A stretch of 37,136 bases of DNA from CAZJRB01 sp964547995 (lineage in GTDB: Bacteria; Planctomycetota; Planctomycetia; Pirellulales; Thermoguttaceae), in assembly GCA_964547995.1 (NCBI GenBank), contig CAZJRB010000072.1:1-37136 (forward strand). Direction: 5' to 3'. A model generated the notes under the pieces. The model saw nothing but the letters and a program-made list of their open reading frames with translations, ran no database searches and had not been told where the DNA came from. Shown here piece after piece: positions 26,556 through 34,794 of the stretch. Within the stretch, counting starts at the first letter, position 1; each line of letters starts with the position of its first letter. Made by a program: the position numbers and the translations under genes.

Positions 26556-29500
26556 TCACTGAGGATTCTGCGGCGGGGTGGCGTTGGGGCCGGTGCCCCA
26601 GGCTTTGTTTGGCTCTGGGCCCATTTGTAGGGTTAGCGTGCCGCCGTTGGCGAGCTCCTTGTGGTGGAACCAGGGTTTGTTTAGCGGCTTGTTGTTTAGC
26701 GTGGCGGATTGGATGTAGCGGTTTTCGGCGGAGTTGTTTTTGGTTTCTATGGTGAAACGGCCGCCGGGGTAGTAGCGCTTGTCTAGGTGGATGACGACGC
26801 GGTCGAAGATGGGGCTGCCGATCTCGTAGATGGGCTTTGCGGCGCAGCCGCCGTCCATTTGGAATAGGCCCATGGCCGTCATGACGTACCAGGCGCCCAT
26901 CTGGCCCTGGTCCTCGTCGCCGGGCCAACCGTCGATCGGGCCGGTGCCGTAGTAGCGGGCCATGATCTCGCGGGTCCATTTCTGGGTGAGCCACGGCTTG
27001 CCCGAGTGGTTGAACAGCCAGGCCGATTGCATGTTCGGCTGGTTGCCGTGGTTGATGGGGAAGCTGGCCATGCGGTCGCCGGTGGCGTTGAAGCGGTTGT
27101 CGACGGAGTCTTCCAGGCCCTTGTCGAGCCGGCGGTTGAACTCGTCGCGGCCCATCAGTTCGACGAGCCCGGCCACGTCGTGGGGCACAAACCAGGTGAA
27201 TTGCCAGGAGTTGCCCTCGACGAACCCGCGTCCGGAGAAGGGCGAAAAATTCTTTTCCCAGTTGCCGGCCCGGTCCTTCGCCCTCATGTAGCCGACCGAC
27301 TTGTCGAACACGTTTTTGTAGAATCGCGAGCGGCGCATGAACTCCTTGTAGTCGCCGGTTTTGCCCAGGGCCTTGGCCATCTGGGCGACGCACCAGTCGT
27401 CGTAGGCGTATTCGAGGGTGTTCGAGACGGGGTTGGGGACGTAGCCGAGTTCCATGTAGTCTTTCAGTTGGCGGTTGCCGACGTGTCCGCCGCCGGGGTG
27501 GGGGCGGCCGGGCTCCGTCTGGATGTGCTTGATCGCCGCGTAGGCCTCGTCGGTGTCGTAGCCGCGGATGCCTGCCTGATAGGCGGCCACGATCAGGGCG
27601 ATCTCGTGCGAGGCGACCATGATGCTCGAATACTCGATGCCGGTCGGCCCCTTGGGGAGCCACCCGCCGCGGCGGTTGATCTCCAGCAGCGACTGCACCC
27701 ACTTGTTCGTAATGTCGGGCGTGGCCAGGTTCCAGAGCTGGTTGAGGTTCCAAAAGGTGTTCCAAAAGGCGTCGCAGCCGTAGATCGACTCGCCGGGCCG
27801 AAGCTGCTGGACCTTCTCGTACATGTCGACGTACTTGCCGTTGACGTCGTTCCAGATCGTCCGGGCGCAGTAGGAGCGGTAGAAGTTGGTCCAGAACTTG
27901 GTGAGCTGTTCGGGGGTGCCGCCTTCGACTTCGATCTTTGCGCAGAGATCGGCCCAGATTTTTCGGGCGTTTTGGTGGGTGGCGTCGAAGTCCCAGCCGA
28001 ACGGCTTCATTTCGGTGTCGAGGTTGAGGCGTGCCTGCTCGATGCTTACGAGCGAGATACCGGTTTGGAGCTTGACGACCTCGCCCTCGGCGGTCGAGAA
28101 GTTGAGAAAGGCGCCGACGTCGCCCTTGCCGGCGATCTCCTTGATGTCGTGCTTCACATCGCCGCCGACCCAGCCGCCCATCGATTTGAAGGGTTTGTCG
28201 GTCCGGGCGACGAAGTGGAGGGTAAACTCCTGGTACGGGGCCCCGCGGCCGCTTCGTTGCTTCGAGTAGCCGGCGATTTCGGTGTCGCTGAGCTTCGTGA
28301 TTTTGGCGTCGAGGACCGAGTAGCCGTATTCGGTCGGCGTTTCGAGGTCGAAGAGGATGCGTGCCTGATCGGCCTTGGGGAAGGTGTATCGCTGGAATCC
28401 GGCGCGGCAGGTCGAGGTCAGCTCGGCGCGGATGCCGTAGTCGTCCAACGTGACGGCGTAGTAGCCCGCGGACGCCTCTTCGGTGTCGTGGTCGATTCGC
28501 GAGCGGTATCCGTCGTCGGGCTTTCGCTCGTCGCCGGGCGTGGTCTTCAGCGGTCCGGTCGCGGGCATCGTCAACAGCCCGCCCATGGTCCAGGAATGGA
28601 GATGGCTGAAGCCGGCGATGTTGTTGATGGTGTATTCGTAGCCGGCCTTCCAGCAGCGGCGCTGGTTGTCGGGGCTGAGCTTGACCATGCTGAAAGGCGT
28701 CGAGGGGCCGGGGTAGAGCATCCAGCGCGAGGTGGACGTGCCTAGCAGGGGGTCGATCCAGTCGATCGGCCGGCGTTCGCGTCCGGGGTTGCGGACGGTG
28801 GTGCAGGTGTCGAGCGTGCGGCCGCCGCTTTGGATTTCGACGACCAGCGGCGCGGGTTTTTCGACGGGCGGAAGGCGAAACCTCAGCGTTCCGACGCCGG
28901 GCCGGGCTTCGAACTTCATCGGCTTCGCGCCGGTGGCCGTGACGACGACGTCGGCCGGTTTGCCCAGGTGGCGGATCGACGCGGTGATCTGCTGGCCGAG
29001 CTTGCCGTTTTTGCGCGTCAGCCACGGGCTGGGCTTGACCGAGTGCAGAGAGGTTTCCTGCAGTTCGGTGGTTTTGGCCGACGGGGGGGCCTCGAAGCCG
29101 ATCCAGTCGTAGAGGATCCAGCTTGCCGTGTTGTTGACGATCCGGATTTCGTTGACGCCGGTTTTCAGCGCGGCGGCGGGGATGTCGATCGCAAACTTAT
29201 GTTCGCGCCCGGCCGCCGGCTTGCCCATGATCGAGTCGTCGGAGCCGCCCTGGGGCGTTTGGTGGGCGAAGGTTTTTCCGTTGACGACGATGTCGAGCTT
29301 CGGCGGCCGGGCCGAGTGGGTGTCGGCCAGATCGACGACCAGCCGGCAGTCGCCGCCGGTGATCTTCTCTTTCAATCCGAAAAGGATCGTAAACGTGTGC
29401 GGCCCGCCGCCGGCCCAGTCGTCGTTCGGCCCCGGGTGGCAATAGGGCCAGTCCTTTTTCGCATCGCTGCTGCCGACCATGAACAGCCCGTCGCGGCTGT

Positions 29501-29663
29501 ATTGCGCGTAGCCGCCGGGGGCCAGGGCAAACTCGGCCGTGTTGTTGTCGGCGGCGCCGATCTGCCAGAGCGTTTTCATTTCGTCGGCCGCCACCGGCAC
29601 GGCGGTAAGAACGGCCGTCAACACGGTGAGCAAGACGGTTGTTTTCGAGTCGAATGCTTTCAT
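26556..29663 (-). CDS. GH92 family alpha-mannosidase, secreted
   Basis: ATG 29663 has AAGGAG eight bases upstream and gives 1035 residues; a longer start at 29744 is unsupported. The signal peptide ends near residue 26 (LTVLTAVLTAVPVAA). Residues about 27-190 form a beta-sandwich resembling a carbohydrate-binding module (IGAADNNTAEFALAPGGY). The GH92 part starts near 300 (IDWIDPLLGTSTS) and includes HLHSWTMGG, GCDAFWNTFWN, EGNSWQFTWFVPHD and GDEDQGQMGAWYVMTAMG near 914. GH92 enzymes are calcium-dependent exo-alpha-mannosidases; the EGN glutamate and the GDED region correspond to the family's acid and base residues. The length is larger than usual because of the N-terminal module. It probably acts outside the cytoplasm on mannose-rich glycans or glycoproteins. 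It is divergent from gmhA. Confidence 0.92.
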   Translation of the reverse strand: MKAFDSKTTVLLTVLTAVLTAVPVAADEMKTLWQIGAADNNTAEFALAPGGYAQYSRDGLFMVGSSDAKKDWPYCHPGPNDDWAGGGPHTFTILFGLKEKITGGDCRLVVDLADTHSARPPKLDIVVNGKTFAHQTPQGGSDDSIMGKPAAGREHKFAIDIPAAALKTGVNEIRIVNNTASWILYDWIGFEAPPSAKTTELQETSLHSVKPSPWLTRKNGKLGQQITASIRHLGKPADVVVTATGAKPMKFEARPGVGTLRFRLPPVEKPAPLVVEIQSGGRTLDTCTTVRNPGRERRPIDWIDPLLGTSTSRWMLYPGPSTPFSMVKLSPDNQRRCWKAGYEYTINNIAGFSHLHSWTMGGLLTMPATGPLKTTPGDERKPDDGYRSRIDHDTEEASAGYYAVTLDDYGIRAELTSTCRAGFQRYTFPKADQARILFDLETPTEYGYSVLDAKITKLSDTEIAGYSKQRSGRGAPYQEFTLHFVARTDKPFKSMGGWVGGDVKHDIKEIAGKGDVGAFLNFSTAEGEVVKLQTGISLVSIEQARLNLDTEMKPFGWDFDATHQNARKIWADLCAKIEVEGGTPEQLTKFWTNFYRSYCARTIWNDVNGKYVDMYEKVQQLRPGESIYGCDAFWNTFWNLNQLWNLATPDITNKWVQSLLEINRRGGWLPKGPTGIEYSSIMVASHEIALIVAAYQAGIRGYDTDEAYAAIKHIQTEPGRPHPGGGHVGNRQLKDYMELGYVPNPVSNTLEYAYDDWCVAQMAKALGKTGDYKEFMRRSRFYKNVFDKSVGYMRAKDRAGNWEKNFSPFSGRGFVEGNSWQFTWFVPHDVAGLVELMGRDEFNRRLDKGLEDSVDNRFNATGDRMASFPINHGNQPNMQSAWLFNHSGKPWLTQKWTREIMARYYGTGPIDGWPGDEDQGQMGAWYVMTAMGLFQMDGGCAAKPIYEIGSPIFDRVVIHLDKRYYPGGRFTIETKNNSAENRYIQSATLNNKPLNKPWFHHKELANGGTLTLQMGPEPNKAWGTGPNATPPQNPQ

Positions 29664-29736
29664 GGAAGTTGCTCCTTCGCACCTTTGGGAATAGTGGGAA
29701 TTGACAAACGCCAAACGAGAGTCTACACCTCCGCAC

Positions 29737-29757
29737 GTGCCCACGCAAGCGTGGGCG
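29737..29757. repeat. Third copy of the GCCCACGC palindrome repeat
   Basis: GTGCCCACGCAAGCGTGGGC matches the 24-bp palindromes at 23257-23280 and 23381-23404. The similarity to the second copy extends over about 43 bases (CTACACstart, GCACCC end), so this is a defined dispersed element of the genome. Confidence 0.75.
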
Positions 29758-29813
29758 CAGCACCCCTGCCGATTATGGAAACGGGGGCCGGCGACATATC
29801 ATCGACGGGCATC

Positions 29814-29842
29814 TTGACGAGCCCCCGGGGACGGTGTACCAT
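29814..29842 (+). promoter_or_regulatory. sigma-70-like promoter of gmhA
   Basis: TTGACG (29814-29819), a 17-bp spacer and TACCAT (29837-29842) fit a housekeeping promoter and point at gmhA, whose start lies about 70 bp further on. Confidence 0.5.
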
Positions 29843-29914
29843 CATAATGCAGCCGCCGGGCTGCCGGCCCCGGACGGCCGGCGTTCGTTTTTCAATCAAG
29901 GAGACCGACCACGC

Positions 29915-30514
29915 ATGGAAACCACAGCCATCGGCGAATCGATTCGCGAGCAGATACGGGAATCGCGGGAGGTCAAGAAAGCGATCCTCGACGATCGGGA
30001 TATGCTCGAGTTGATAGAAGCGGTTTCCCGGCGGTGCGTCGATGTTTACCGGGCGGGCGGCAAGGTCCTTCTCGCCGGCAACGGGGGCAGCGCGGCGGAC
30101 GCCCAGCACATTGCCGGGGAACTGGTCAGCCGGTTCTACTTCGACCGGCCGGGGCTGGCGTGCATCGCGCTTTCGACCGACACGTCGATTCTGACCGCCA
30201 TCGGCAACGACTTCGGCATCAGCCGGGTGTTCGCACGCCAGGTCGAAGCCAACGGCCGAAGCGGCGATCTGTTTGTCGGCATTTCGACCAGCGGAAATTC
30301 GGAGAACGTGGTCGAAGCACTCAAAGCCGCCAAGGACAAAGGCCTTTTCACGGTCGGTTTGACGGGCGCCGACGGCGGCCGCATGGAAGAGTATTGCGAT
30401 TATTGCATCAAGGTCCCCTCGAAAGACACGCCGAGAATTCAGGAATCGCACATCATGATCGGCCACGTCATCTGTGCGATCGTCGAGAAGAGTTTGTTCA
30501 GAAAGGATTCGTGA
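29915..30514 (+). CDS. gmhA: Phosphoheptose isomerase (sedoheptulose-7-phosphate isomerase)
   Basis: ATG 29915 has AAGGAG ten bases upstream and gives 199 residues, the usual GmhA length; a longer start at 29834 adds an unconserved stretch. The SIS fold shows the family motifs LLAGNGGSAADAQHIAGELV (about 50-70), STSGNSENVVEAL (about 125-137), GLTGADGG, and the catalytic-region QESHIMIGH near 180, which carries the Glu and His involved in isomerisation. By family knowledge it converts sedoheptulose 7-phosphate to D-glycero-heptose 7-phosphate in the cytoplasm, the first step towards ADP- or GDP-heptose for lipopolysaccharide or surface glycans. It is followed 29 bp later by the 4Fe-4S protein, likely the same transcript. 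Confidence 0.92.
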   Translation: METTAIGESIREQIRESREVKKAILDDRDMLELIEAVSRRCVDVYRAGGKVLLAGNGGSAADAQHIAGELVSRFYFDRPGLACIALSTDTSILTAIGNDFGISRVFARQVEANGRSGDLFVGISTSGNSENVVEALKAAKDKGLFTVGLTGADGGRMEEYCDYCIKVPSKDTPRIQESHIMIGHVICAIVEKSLFRKDS

Positions 30515-30543
30515 CACCCTGTCAGCATCGTCGATTTGCAACC

Positions 30544-31440
30544 ATGGGAATCACTATCGTCATCTCCGAGGACCGCGAAGGCGAGGCCGCTTTGCAGTCG
30601 CTGAGGGACGGTCTTCTTGCCCGGCTGGCGCGATGGCCCGATGCCGAAGTGAAGATCGTGCCGTATCTGTACGACCTCGATCCGGACGGGCCGGGCATGA
30701 ATGGCATGCGGTCGGCCGGCGGCGACATGGTCGTGCTGGCGCCGCTTTATCCCAGGACCATCTACTGGCTCCTGCACGCCAACGAGGTGCGGGGGCGCCT
30801 GGGACCGTCGGAATTGATGCACGCGGACGAAGCCGACGCCTCGAGTGAGGATTCCGGCCGCGATGCTCCCGGACGGACGATCTGGTGTCTCGATCTTCGG
30901 GGCCAAGGCGCCGAGCCGCTGTCGGCGGAACTCGAACGGATCGTGACCGAATCGATCGGCGATCCGCCCGCACGGCTTCCGCCGGATGGGCAATCGGCGC
31001 CGGCGGACGTTGTCCGGATCGAGGAAATCGCGTCCCCGAGGTGGTATCCGATCGTTGATTTCGGCCGGTGCCGGAATTGCCTGGAGTGTCTGAACTTCTG
31101 CCTGTTCGGCGTGTTCGGCATCGATGCCGAGGACCGGCTCTTCGTCGAACAGGCCGACGCCTGCCGCGACGGCTGCCCGGCTTGTGCCCGAGTGTGCCCG
31201 GCGCAGGCGATCATGTTTCCCAAACACAGCAATCCCGGCATTGCCGGCGATCCCAAGGCCACGGCCGCCGACATGAACGTGAGTCTGGTCCAGTTGCTCG
31301 GCCAGGCGTCGTCGGGCGGCCTTGCGGCGGTGGAACGCGATCGGGCGTTGGCGGAAAAGACGAAGAGTGAATCCCACTCTTCCCGGAAGATGGACGATCT
31401 CGATGCACTTGTCAACGACCTGGACGAGATGAATTTGTAG
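30544..31440 (+). CDS. 4Fe-4S dicluster ferredoxin-like protein
   Basis: Starting at ATG 30544 gives 298 residues. Residues about 1-90 form an alpha/beta domain (ITIVISEDREGEAAL, MVVLAPLYPRTIYWLLHAN) without a named family. Residues about 175-225 carry two iron-sulfur motifs: CRNCLECLNFC and CRDGCPACARVCP, each with four Cys, typical of two [4Fe-4S] clusters in electron-transfer proteins. A Lys/Asp-rich tail ends LDALVNDLDEMNL. There is no signal peptide, so it is cytoplasmic. A long upstream in-frame extension lies inside gmhA and is ignored. Its link to gmhA and to the oxidoreductase downstream is positional only; the redox partner is unknown. Confidence 0.8.
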   Translation: MGITIVISEDREGEAALQSLRDGLLARLARWPDAEVKIVPYLYDLDPDGPGMNGMRSAGGDMVVLAPLYPRTIYWLLHANEVRGRLGPSELMHADEADASSEDSGRDAPGRTIWCLDLRGQGAEPLSAELERIVTESIGDPPARLPPDGQSAPADVVRIEEIASPRWYPIVDFGRCRNCLECLNFCLFGVFGIDAEDRLFVEQADACRDGCPACARVCPAQAIMFPKHSNPGIAGDPKATAADMNVSLVQLLGQASSGGLAAVERDRALAEKTKSESHSSRKMDDLDALVNDLDEMNL

Positions 31441-31507
31441 TCACCCGACCTGATTCGGTCAAGGAGTGTTATCGTTTGGTCGAATCACTATCAACAGGAA
31501 ACCAAAT

Positions 31508-32788
31508 ATGTCCAAACAAGCAGCTCACCTTCATCGGCGGCGGTTTCTGAAGACCGCGCTGGGGGCCGGCGCCGTGCTGGCGGCGCCGCAAGTAATCCCG
31601 AGTACCGTGCTGGGTAAAGACAACGCGATAGCCCCCAGTGAAAAAATCGTGCTCGCCGGGATCGGCATCGGCGGCCGGGGATCGGGTGACCTGATGACCA
31701 TGATGGGCCAGCCGGACGTGCAATGCGTGGCCGTCTGCGACGTGCGGGCGGACCGCCGCGAGCGAGTCAAGACAATGGTCAACCGAAAGTACGGCAATCA
31801 GGACTGCGCCACCTATCGCGACTTCCGCGAGATTTACGCCCGCCCCGACATCGACGCCGTGCTGATCACCACCGGCTCGAACTGGCACGCGTTGCTGTCG
31901 ATCTACGCGGCCAAGGCGGGCAAGGACGTCTATTGCGAGAAACCCTGCACGAAGAACATTGCCGAAAGCCTCGCCCTGGCCGCGACGTTCCGGCGGACCG
32001 GACGCGTTTTCCAGGGCGGTATGCAGCGGCGGAACGGGACGAATTTTGTGTTCGCCATCGAGCTCGCCCGGCACGGCCGACTCGGCAAACTCCAGACGGT
32101 CCACGCCTGTTGCGGCGGGGGGACGCGCATGAGCGGATGGCCCACTTCCCAACCCGAACCGCCCAGGGAAGAGGTGGACTGGGACCGGTTCCTAGGGCCG
32201 GCGGCCTGGCGGCCCTACAACCGCGGGCTGCTGAACTCGGGCTTCGAGAAAGGCGGGGGAATGGTCGGCGGCGGCGTGCTGGAATGGGGCTCCCATTGTG
32301 TGGACCTCTGCCAGTGGGCCAACGACGCCGATCAAACGGTGCCCATCGAGTACGAACCGGTCGGAAACACCGAGGCGACCGCCCGATATGCCAACGGGGT
32401 GAAGCTCGTGATGCGCCGGGGCGGGTGGCTCGGGCTCGGGTCTTGTCCCGTGCGGTTTGAAGGCGCCGCGGGCTGGGTAGAGACGGGCGACAGCGGGAAG
32501 ATCGAGCTTGATCCGGCGTCGCTCCGCGCGTGGTACAAGAAACCCGCCATCGACCGCGGCGCCACCGGCAACCATGCCCGCGATTTCCTCAACTGCGTGA
32601 AATCGCGAGGGCTGCCGCGGGCCAATCACAACGTGGCCTGCCGGTCGCACATCGCCTGCCACGCCGCCGGCATTGCCATCTTCCTGGGCCGAAAGCTCGC
32701 CTACGATCCCCGGAAGAACGAGTTCATCGGCGACGAGGAAGCCAATCGGTTGCGGTCGGAGGCGATCCGGGAACCGTGGCGCGCGTAG
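31508..32788 (+). CDS. Tat-exported Gfo/Idh/MocA oxidoreductase
   Basis: ATG 31508, with AGGAAA a few bases upstream, gives 426 residues and puts a twin-arginine-like signal (HRRRFLKTALGAGAVLAAP) at the N-terminus. The Rossmann NAD(P)-binding domain starts near residue 45 (LAGIGIGGRGSG), has PDVQCVAVCDVR, and includes the family EKP motif (VYCEKPCTKN). The C-terminal alpha/beta domain includes GGGVLEWGSHCVDL. Such Tat-exported Gfo/Idh/MocA proteins are abundant in planctomycetes and usually act on sugars or sugar derivatives, but substrate cannot be read from sequence. It lies 67 bp after the 4Fe-4S gene. Confidence 0.9.
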   Translation: MSKQAAHLHRRRFLKTALGAGAVLAAPQVIPSTVLGKDNAIAPSEKIVLAGIGIGGRGSGDLMTMMGQPDVQCVAVCDVRADRRERVKTMVNRKYGNQDCATYRDFREIYARPDIDAVLITTGSNWHALLSIYAAKAGKDVYCEKPCTKNIAESLALAATFRRTGRVFQGGMQRRNGTNFVFAIELARHGRLGKLQTVHACCGGGTRMSGWPTSQPEPPREEVDWDRFLGPAAWRPYNRGLLNSGFEKGGGMVGGGVLEWGSHCVDLCQWANDADQTVPIEYEPVGNTEATARYANGVKLVMRRGGWLGLGSCPVRFEGAAGWVETGDSGKIELDPASLRAWYKKPAIDRGATGNHARDFLNCVKSRGLPRANHNVACRSHIACHAAGIAIFLGRKLAYDPRKNEFIGDEEANRLRSEAIREPWRA

Positions 32789-33001
32789 GATCGTGCCTTT
32801 CGATAGGGCCGACCCTGGAGTCGCTGACACAGAAGGCGGACGGCCTTGTTGTTGAGCACGGGGGGCGTCCAAGCCGAAGGAAACGGCGTGGCACGTCAAG
32901 AAATCCTTGGCAACCGCCGAGGCGCTCGGAATCGTTAAACTCACGCGACCGACATCATGGTCGAGAAGGTCAAAGCCACGTAGTCTACCTCACGGGCAAT
33001 C

Positions 33002-33033
33002 AGCCCTCGTCGGCTTCGGCTGGGGGCTTTTTT
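33002..33033 (+). terminator. Intrinsic terminator
   Basis: A GC-rich stem from AGCCC (33002) to GGGGCT (33028), with an inner GTCGGCTTCGGC palindrome, is followed by six T residues (33028-33033). A degraded relative (AGCCCTCGCTGGCC...) is found near 34379. Confidence 0.7.
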
Positions 33034-33047
33034 CGTGCGCCGATTGC

Positions 33048-33077
33048 TTGCCCCCGCTCGCAGGGTCGTGGTATGAT
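33048..33077 (+). promoter_or_regulatory. Leaderless-type promoter P1
   Basis: TTGCCC (33048-33053), an 18-bp spacer and TATGAT (33072-33077) with an extended TGG lead exactly six bases to the ATG at 33084. Transcription would begin at or beside the start codon. Confidence 0.6.
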
Positions 33078-33083
33078 GCGGGT

Positions 33084-33353
33084 ATGGACGAGAACCAGAC
33101 CCGGTCGCCTGAGAGGTTTCAGTTTCGGTTACGTACCCTGTTGCTGGTAATGACTGCCTGCGCCGTGAGTTTCTCGGCGCTTCGGATAGGAGACATGGCG
33201 GCAGCGGTTGCACTTGCCGCGTTGACCTCTCTAGTGATCCTGCTTTTGGCTAGACAGACGGTGAAAGAGACTACCGCAATTGATGACATCTTGTTTGCCT
33301 ACATTGTGTTTATACTCTTCATTCTTTTGCTTTTCTCTTGGGTAGAACTGTAA
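33084..33353 (+). CDS. Small two/three-helix membrane protein
   Basis: ATG 33084 gives 89 residues beginning MDENQTRSPERFQFRLRTLL. Hydrophobic helices cover about 18-35, 40-57 and 70-86 (LFAYIVFILFILLLFSWVEL). No domain is recognised. The N-terminal segment resembles the 'RLRTLLLV' start of planctomycete membrane-anchored LRR and DUF proteins. Longer frames starting at 32907 run over the terminator and promoter and are rejected. No Shine-Dalgarno is visible, consistent with the leaderless promoter. Confidence 0.65.
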   Translation: MDENQTRSPERFQFRLRTLLLVMTACAVSFSALRIGDMAAAVALAALTSLVILLLARQTVKETTAIDDILFAYIVFILFILLLFSWVEL

Positions 33354-33372
33354 AGTATCAATATCCCCGTCG

Positions 33373-33381
33373 TGATAGAAT
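33373..33381 (+). promoter_or_regulatory. Leaderless-type promoter P2 (-10)
   Basis: The extended -10 TGATAGAAT ends six bases before ATG 33388. The -35 region is poor. Confidence 0.5.
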
Positions 33382-33387
33382 CCGGTC

Positions 33388-33708
33388 ATGGACGAGAACC
33401 CGTACAAGTCGCCGGAGAGTGTTGAGGAGAAGAAGCCCGCCAGGCAGCAGAGGCCTGCCAGGAATACGAACTCTCTACGAGATTTACTAGCGGCGGTCAT
33501 CATGCTTCCGGGCTTTTGGGCAGCCCCATTGGGCGTCACGGCTGTCGTGTTGGGCACCCTAGAGGTATCCGTAGGATCTTATATCCGTTCTGCTAGTATA
33601 GGCATAGTAGTTGGCCTCTGTATGATAGGTGCTGGCATTCTGTTGATAGTCCTTGGTGCTCGCATATCGAACCCGTTCTCGAACCCGTTCAAATGGCTGC
33701 ACTGGTGA
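33388..33708 (+). CDS. Small membrane protein, MDENPYKSPES type
   Basis: The 106-residue protein starts MDENPYKSPESV, the N-terminal signature of a common planctomycete family of small membrane proteins. Two hydrophobic helices lie at about 34-58 (LLAAVIMLPGFWAAPLGVTA) and about 70-92 (IGIVVGLCMIGAGILLIVLG). The function is unknown. The stop overlaps the start of the LRR gene by 16 bp, indicating coupling. Confidence 0.7.
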   Translation: MDENPYKSPESVEEKKPARQQRPARNTNSLRDLLAAVIMLPGFWAAPLGVTAVVLGTLEVSVGSYIRSASIGIVVGLCMIGAGILLIVLGARISNPFSNPFKWLHW

Positions 33709-34355
33709 CCGAAACACCCCAACCCGCCGAGAAACCCAAACTCCGCTGGTATCAGTACAGCCTGCGGTCACTGATGATCTTTGTGGCTGTCGTATGCTTC
33801 GTCATGGGATGGCTGGGATGGTACCTTCGTCCCAGACTTGCATTTACGAGAGCAGCAGCGCCTATTTGGCAACTGGACGGGAGCGTTTACGGCAATCCAA
33901 ATCTTGGCGTAAAAGGTATTAGAGGCGTTTACTTTTGGGAGAATTTGAGCAACGCCGATCCGATGACACTCATTGAACACTTGGAGGCTCTACCTAATCT
34001 CGAACGGCTGGACCTCAGTGACACACAAGACGCTAGGCTGGAGCATCTCAAGCGGCTAACCGAACTCAAAACACTGGTTCTCCACGGCACGCAAGTCACC
34101 GATGCTGGACTGGTACATCTCAAGGGGTTGACCAAACTCGAAGAACTGATTCTCTGGCATACGGGTGTCACCGATGCCGGGCTGATACATCTCAAGGGGC
34201 TAACTAACCTCGAATATCTGCAACTTGGCTGCACGCAAGTCAGCGACGATGGTGTCAAGCAACTCCGGCAGGCATTGCCAGACTGCTACATTGAGTATTG
34301 GCCAGCCGCCCGTGGCAAGTCACCGATGCTGGATTGGTACATCTCATGGGACTAA
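33693..34355 (+). CDS. Membrane-anchored leucine-rich repeat protein 1
   Basis: The 220-residue protein has a short cytoplasmic N-terminus with the planctomycete motif KPKLRWYQYSLRSL, one membrane helix (about 27-45) and three to four LRRs (about 100-200: DLSDTQDARLEHLKRLTELK, GTQVTDAGLVHLKGLTKLEE, VTDAGLIHLKGLTNLEYLQL). The repeat end is VSDDGVKQLRQALPDCYI. The last 13 residues (GKSPMLDWYISWD) are not LRR: in the +1 frame the same DNA (34316-34354) encodes QVTDAGLVHLMGL, so an out-of-frame extra repeat has been spliced on. The start overlaps the previous gene. Confidence 0.8.
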   Translation: MAALVTETPQPAEKPKLRWYQYSLRSLMIFVAVVCFVMGWLGWYLRPRLAFTRAAAPIWQLDGSVYGNPNLGVKGIRGVYFWENLSNADPMTLIEHLEALPNLERLDLSDTQDARLEHLKRLTELKTLVLHGTQVTDAGLVHLKGLTKLEELILWHTGVTDAGLIHLKGLTNLEYLQLGCTQVSDDGVKQLRQALPDCYIEYWPAARGKSPMLDWYISWD

Positions 34356-34469
34356 TAAGCAACCCGCTTCACAACAATTAGCCCTCGCTGGCCTTGGGGG
34401 CCAAACCGACGCCACCCGCCAGGATCGGATCGTTGAGGGGGTTGTCAGAACCGAAGCAAAATCTACGCG

Positions 34470-34730
34470 ATGGAAACACTTGTAATCTCTGCCGTTCTGA
34501 TCATAATCCTTGTGATCGTATCCGTGCTTGTCTATCTGTACCGACTCGGCGAGAAGGCAAAAGTCAGAGATGAGGCAGAATATCCTCGGCCGATGTCAAA
34601 AGAACCTTCTCCTTGGGAGAGGGTCATCGGGTGCGGTATACTCGTGTTCTCGGTGGTGTTGGCGGTTGCTCTCCTTTTCATTGCCGTTATCGTTGTGATC
34701 AGTCCTTACGCAGAGAACTCTCCTCGATAA
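34470..34730 (+). CDS. Small two-helix membrane protein
   Basis: The 86-residue protein has an N-terminal helix (about 4-24: VISAVLIIILVIVSVLVYLY) and a C-terminal helix (about 55-79), with a charged loop (EKAKVRDEAEYPRPMSKEPS). No domain is recognised. There is no clear ribosome-binding site. It follows the 114-bp stretch holding a degraded copy of the AGCCCTCG terminator. Confidence 0.6.
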   Translation: METLVISAVLIIILVIVSVLVYLYRLGEKAKVRDEAEYPRPMSKEPSPWERVIGCGILVFSVVLAVALLFIAVIVVISPYAENSPR

Positions 34731-34758
34731 TCGTGATAACCTCTTCGCGGCCCGTTGC

Positions 34759-34788
34759 TTGCCCCCGCCGGCCCCGCCGTGGTAGAAT
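34759..34788 (+). promoter_or_regulatory. Leaderless-type promoter P3
   Basis: TTGCCC (34759-34764), an 18-bp spacer and TAGAAT (34783-34788, extended TGG) are followed by exactly six bases and then ATG 34795. It is closely related to P1 at 33048, including the flanking GCTTGCCCCCGC. Confidence 0.65.
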
Positions 34789-34794
34789 CCGGGT

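Larger units (their letters stand above)
32789..33083 (+). other. Intergenic region with terminator and promoter
   Basis: The first 200 bases hold no recognisable gene. The final part has an intrinsic terminator (33002-33033) and the promoter of the next gene (33048-33077). Confidence 0.5.

Noticed and set aside
27006..28745. 579-codon open frame on the opposite strand of the mannosidase gene
   Set aside because: Antisense to GH92, Val/Gly-rich, no domain and no ribosome site.
26497..29025. 842-codon open frame in another phase of the mannosidase gene
   Set aside because: Arg/Pro-rich composition with no domain, nested in the well-supported GH92 frame; a GC-rich shadow.
32880..32990. Possible relic of a coding sequence (MVEKVKAT end)
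   Set aside because: Too short and matches no gene in the window.
32907..33083. N-terminal extension of the small membrane protein at 33084
   Set aside because: Would translate through an intrinsic terminator and the promoter.
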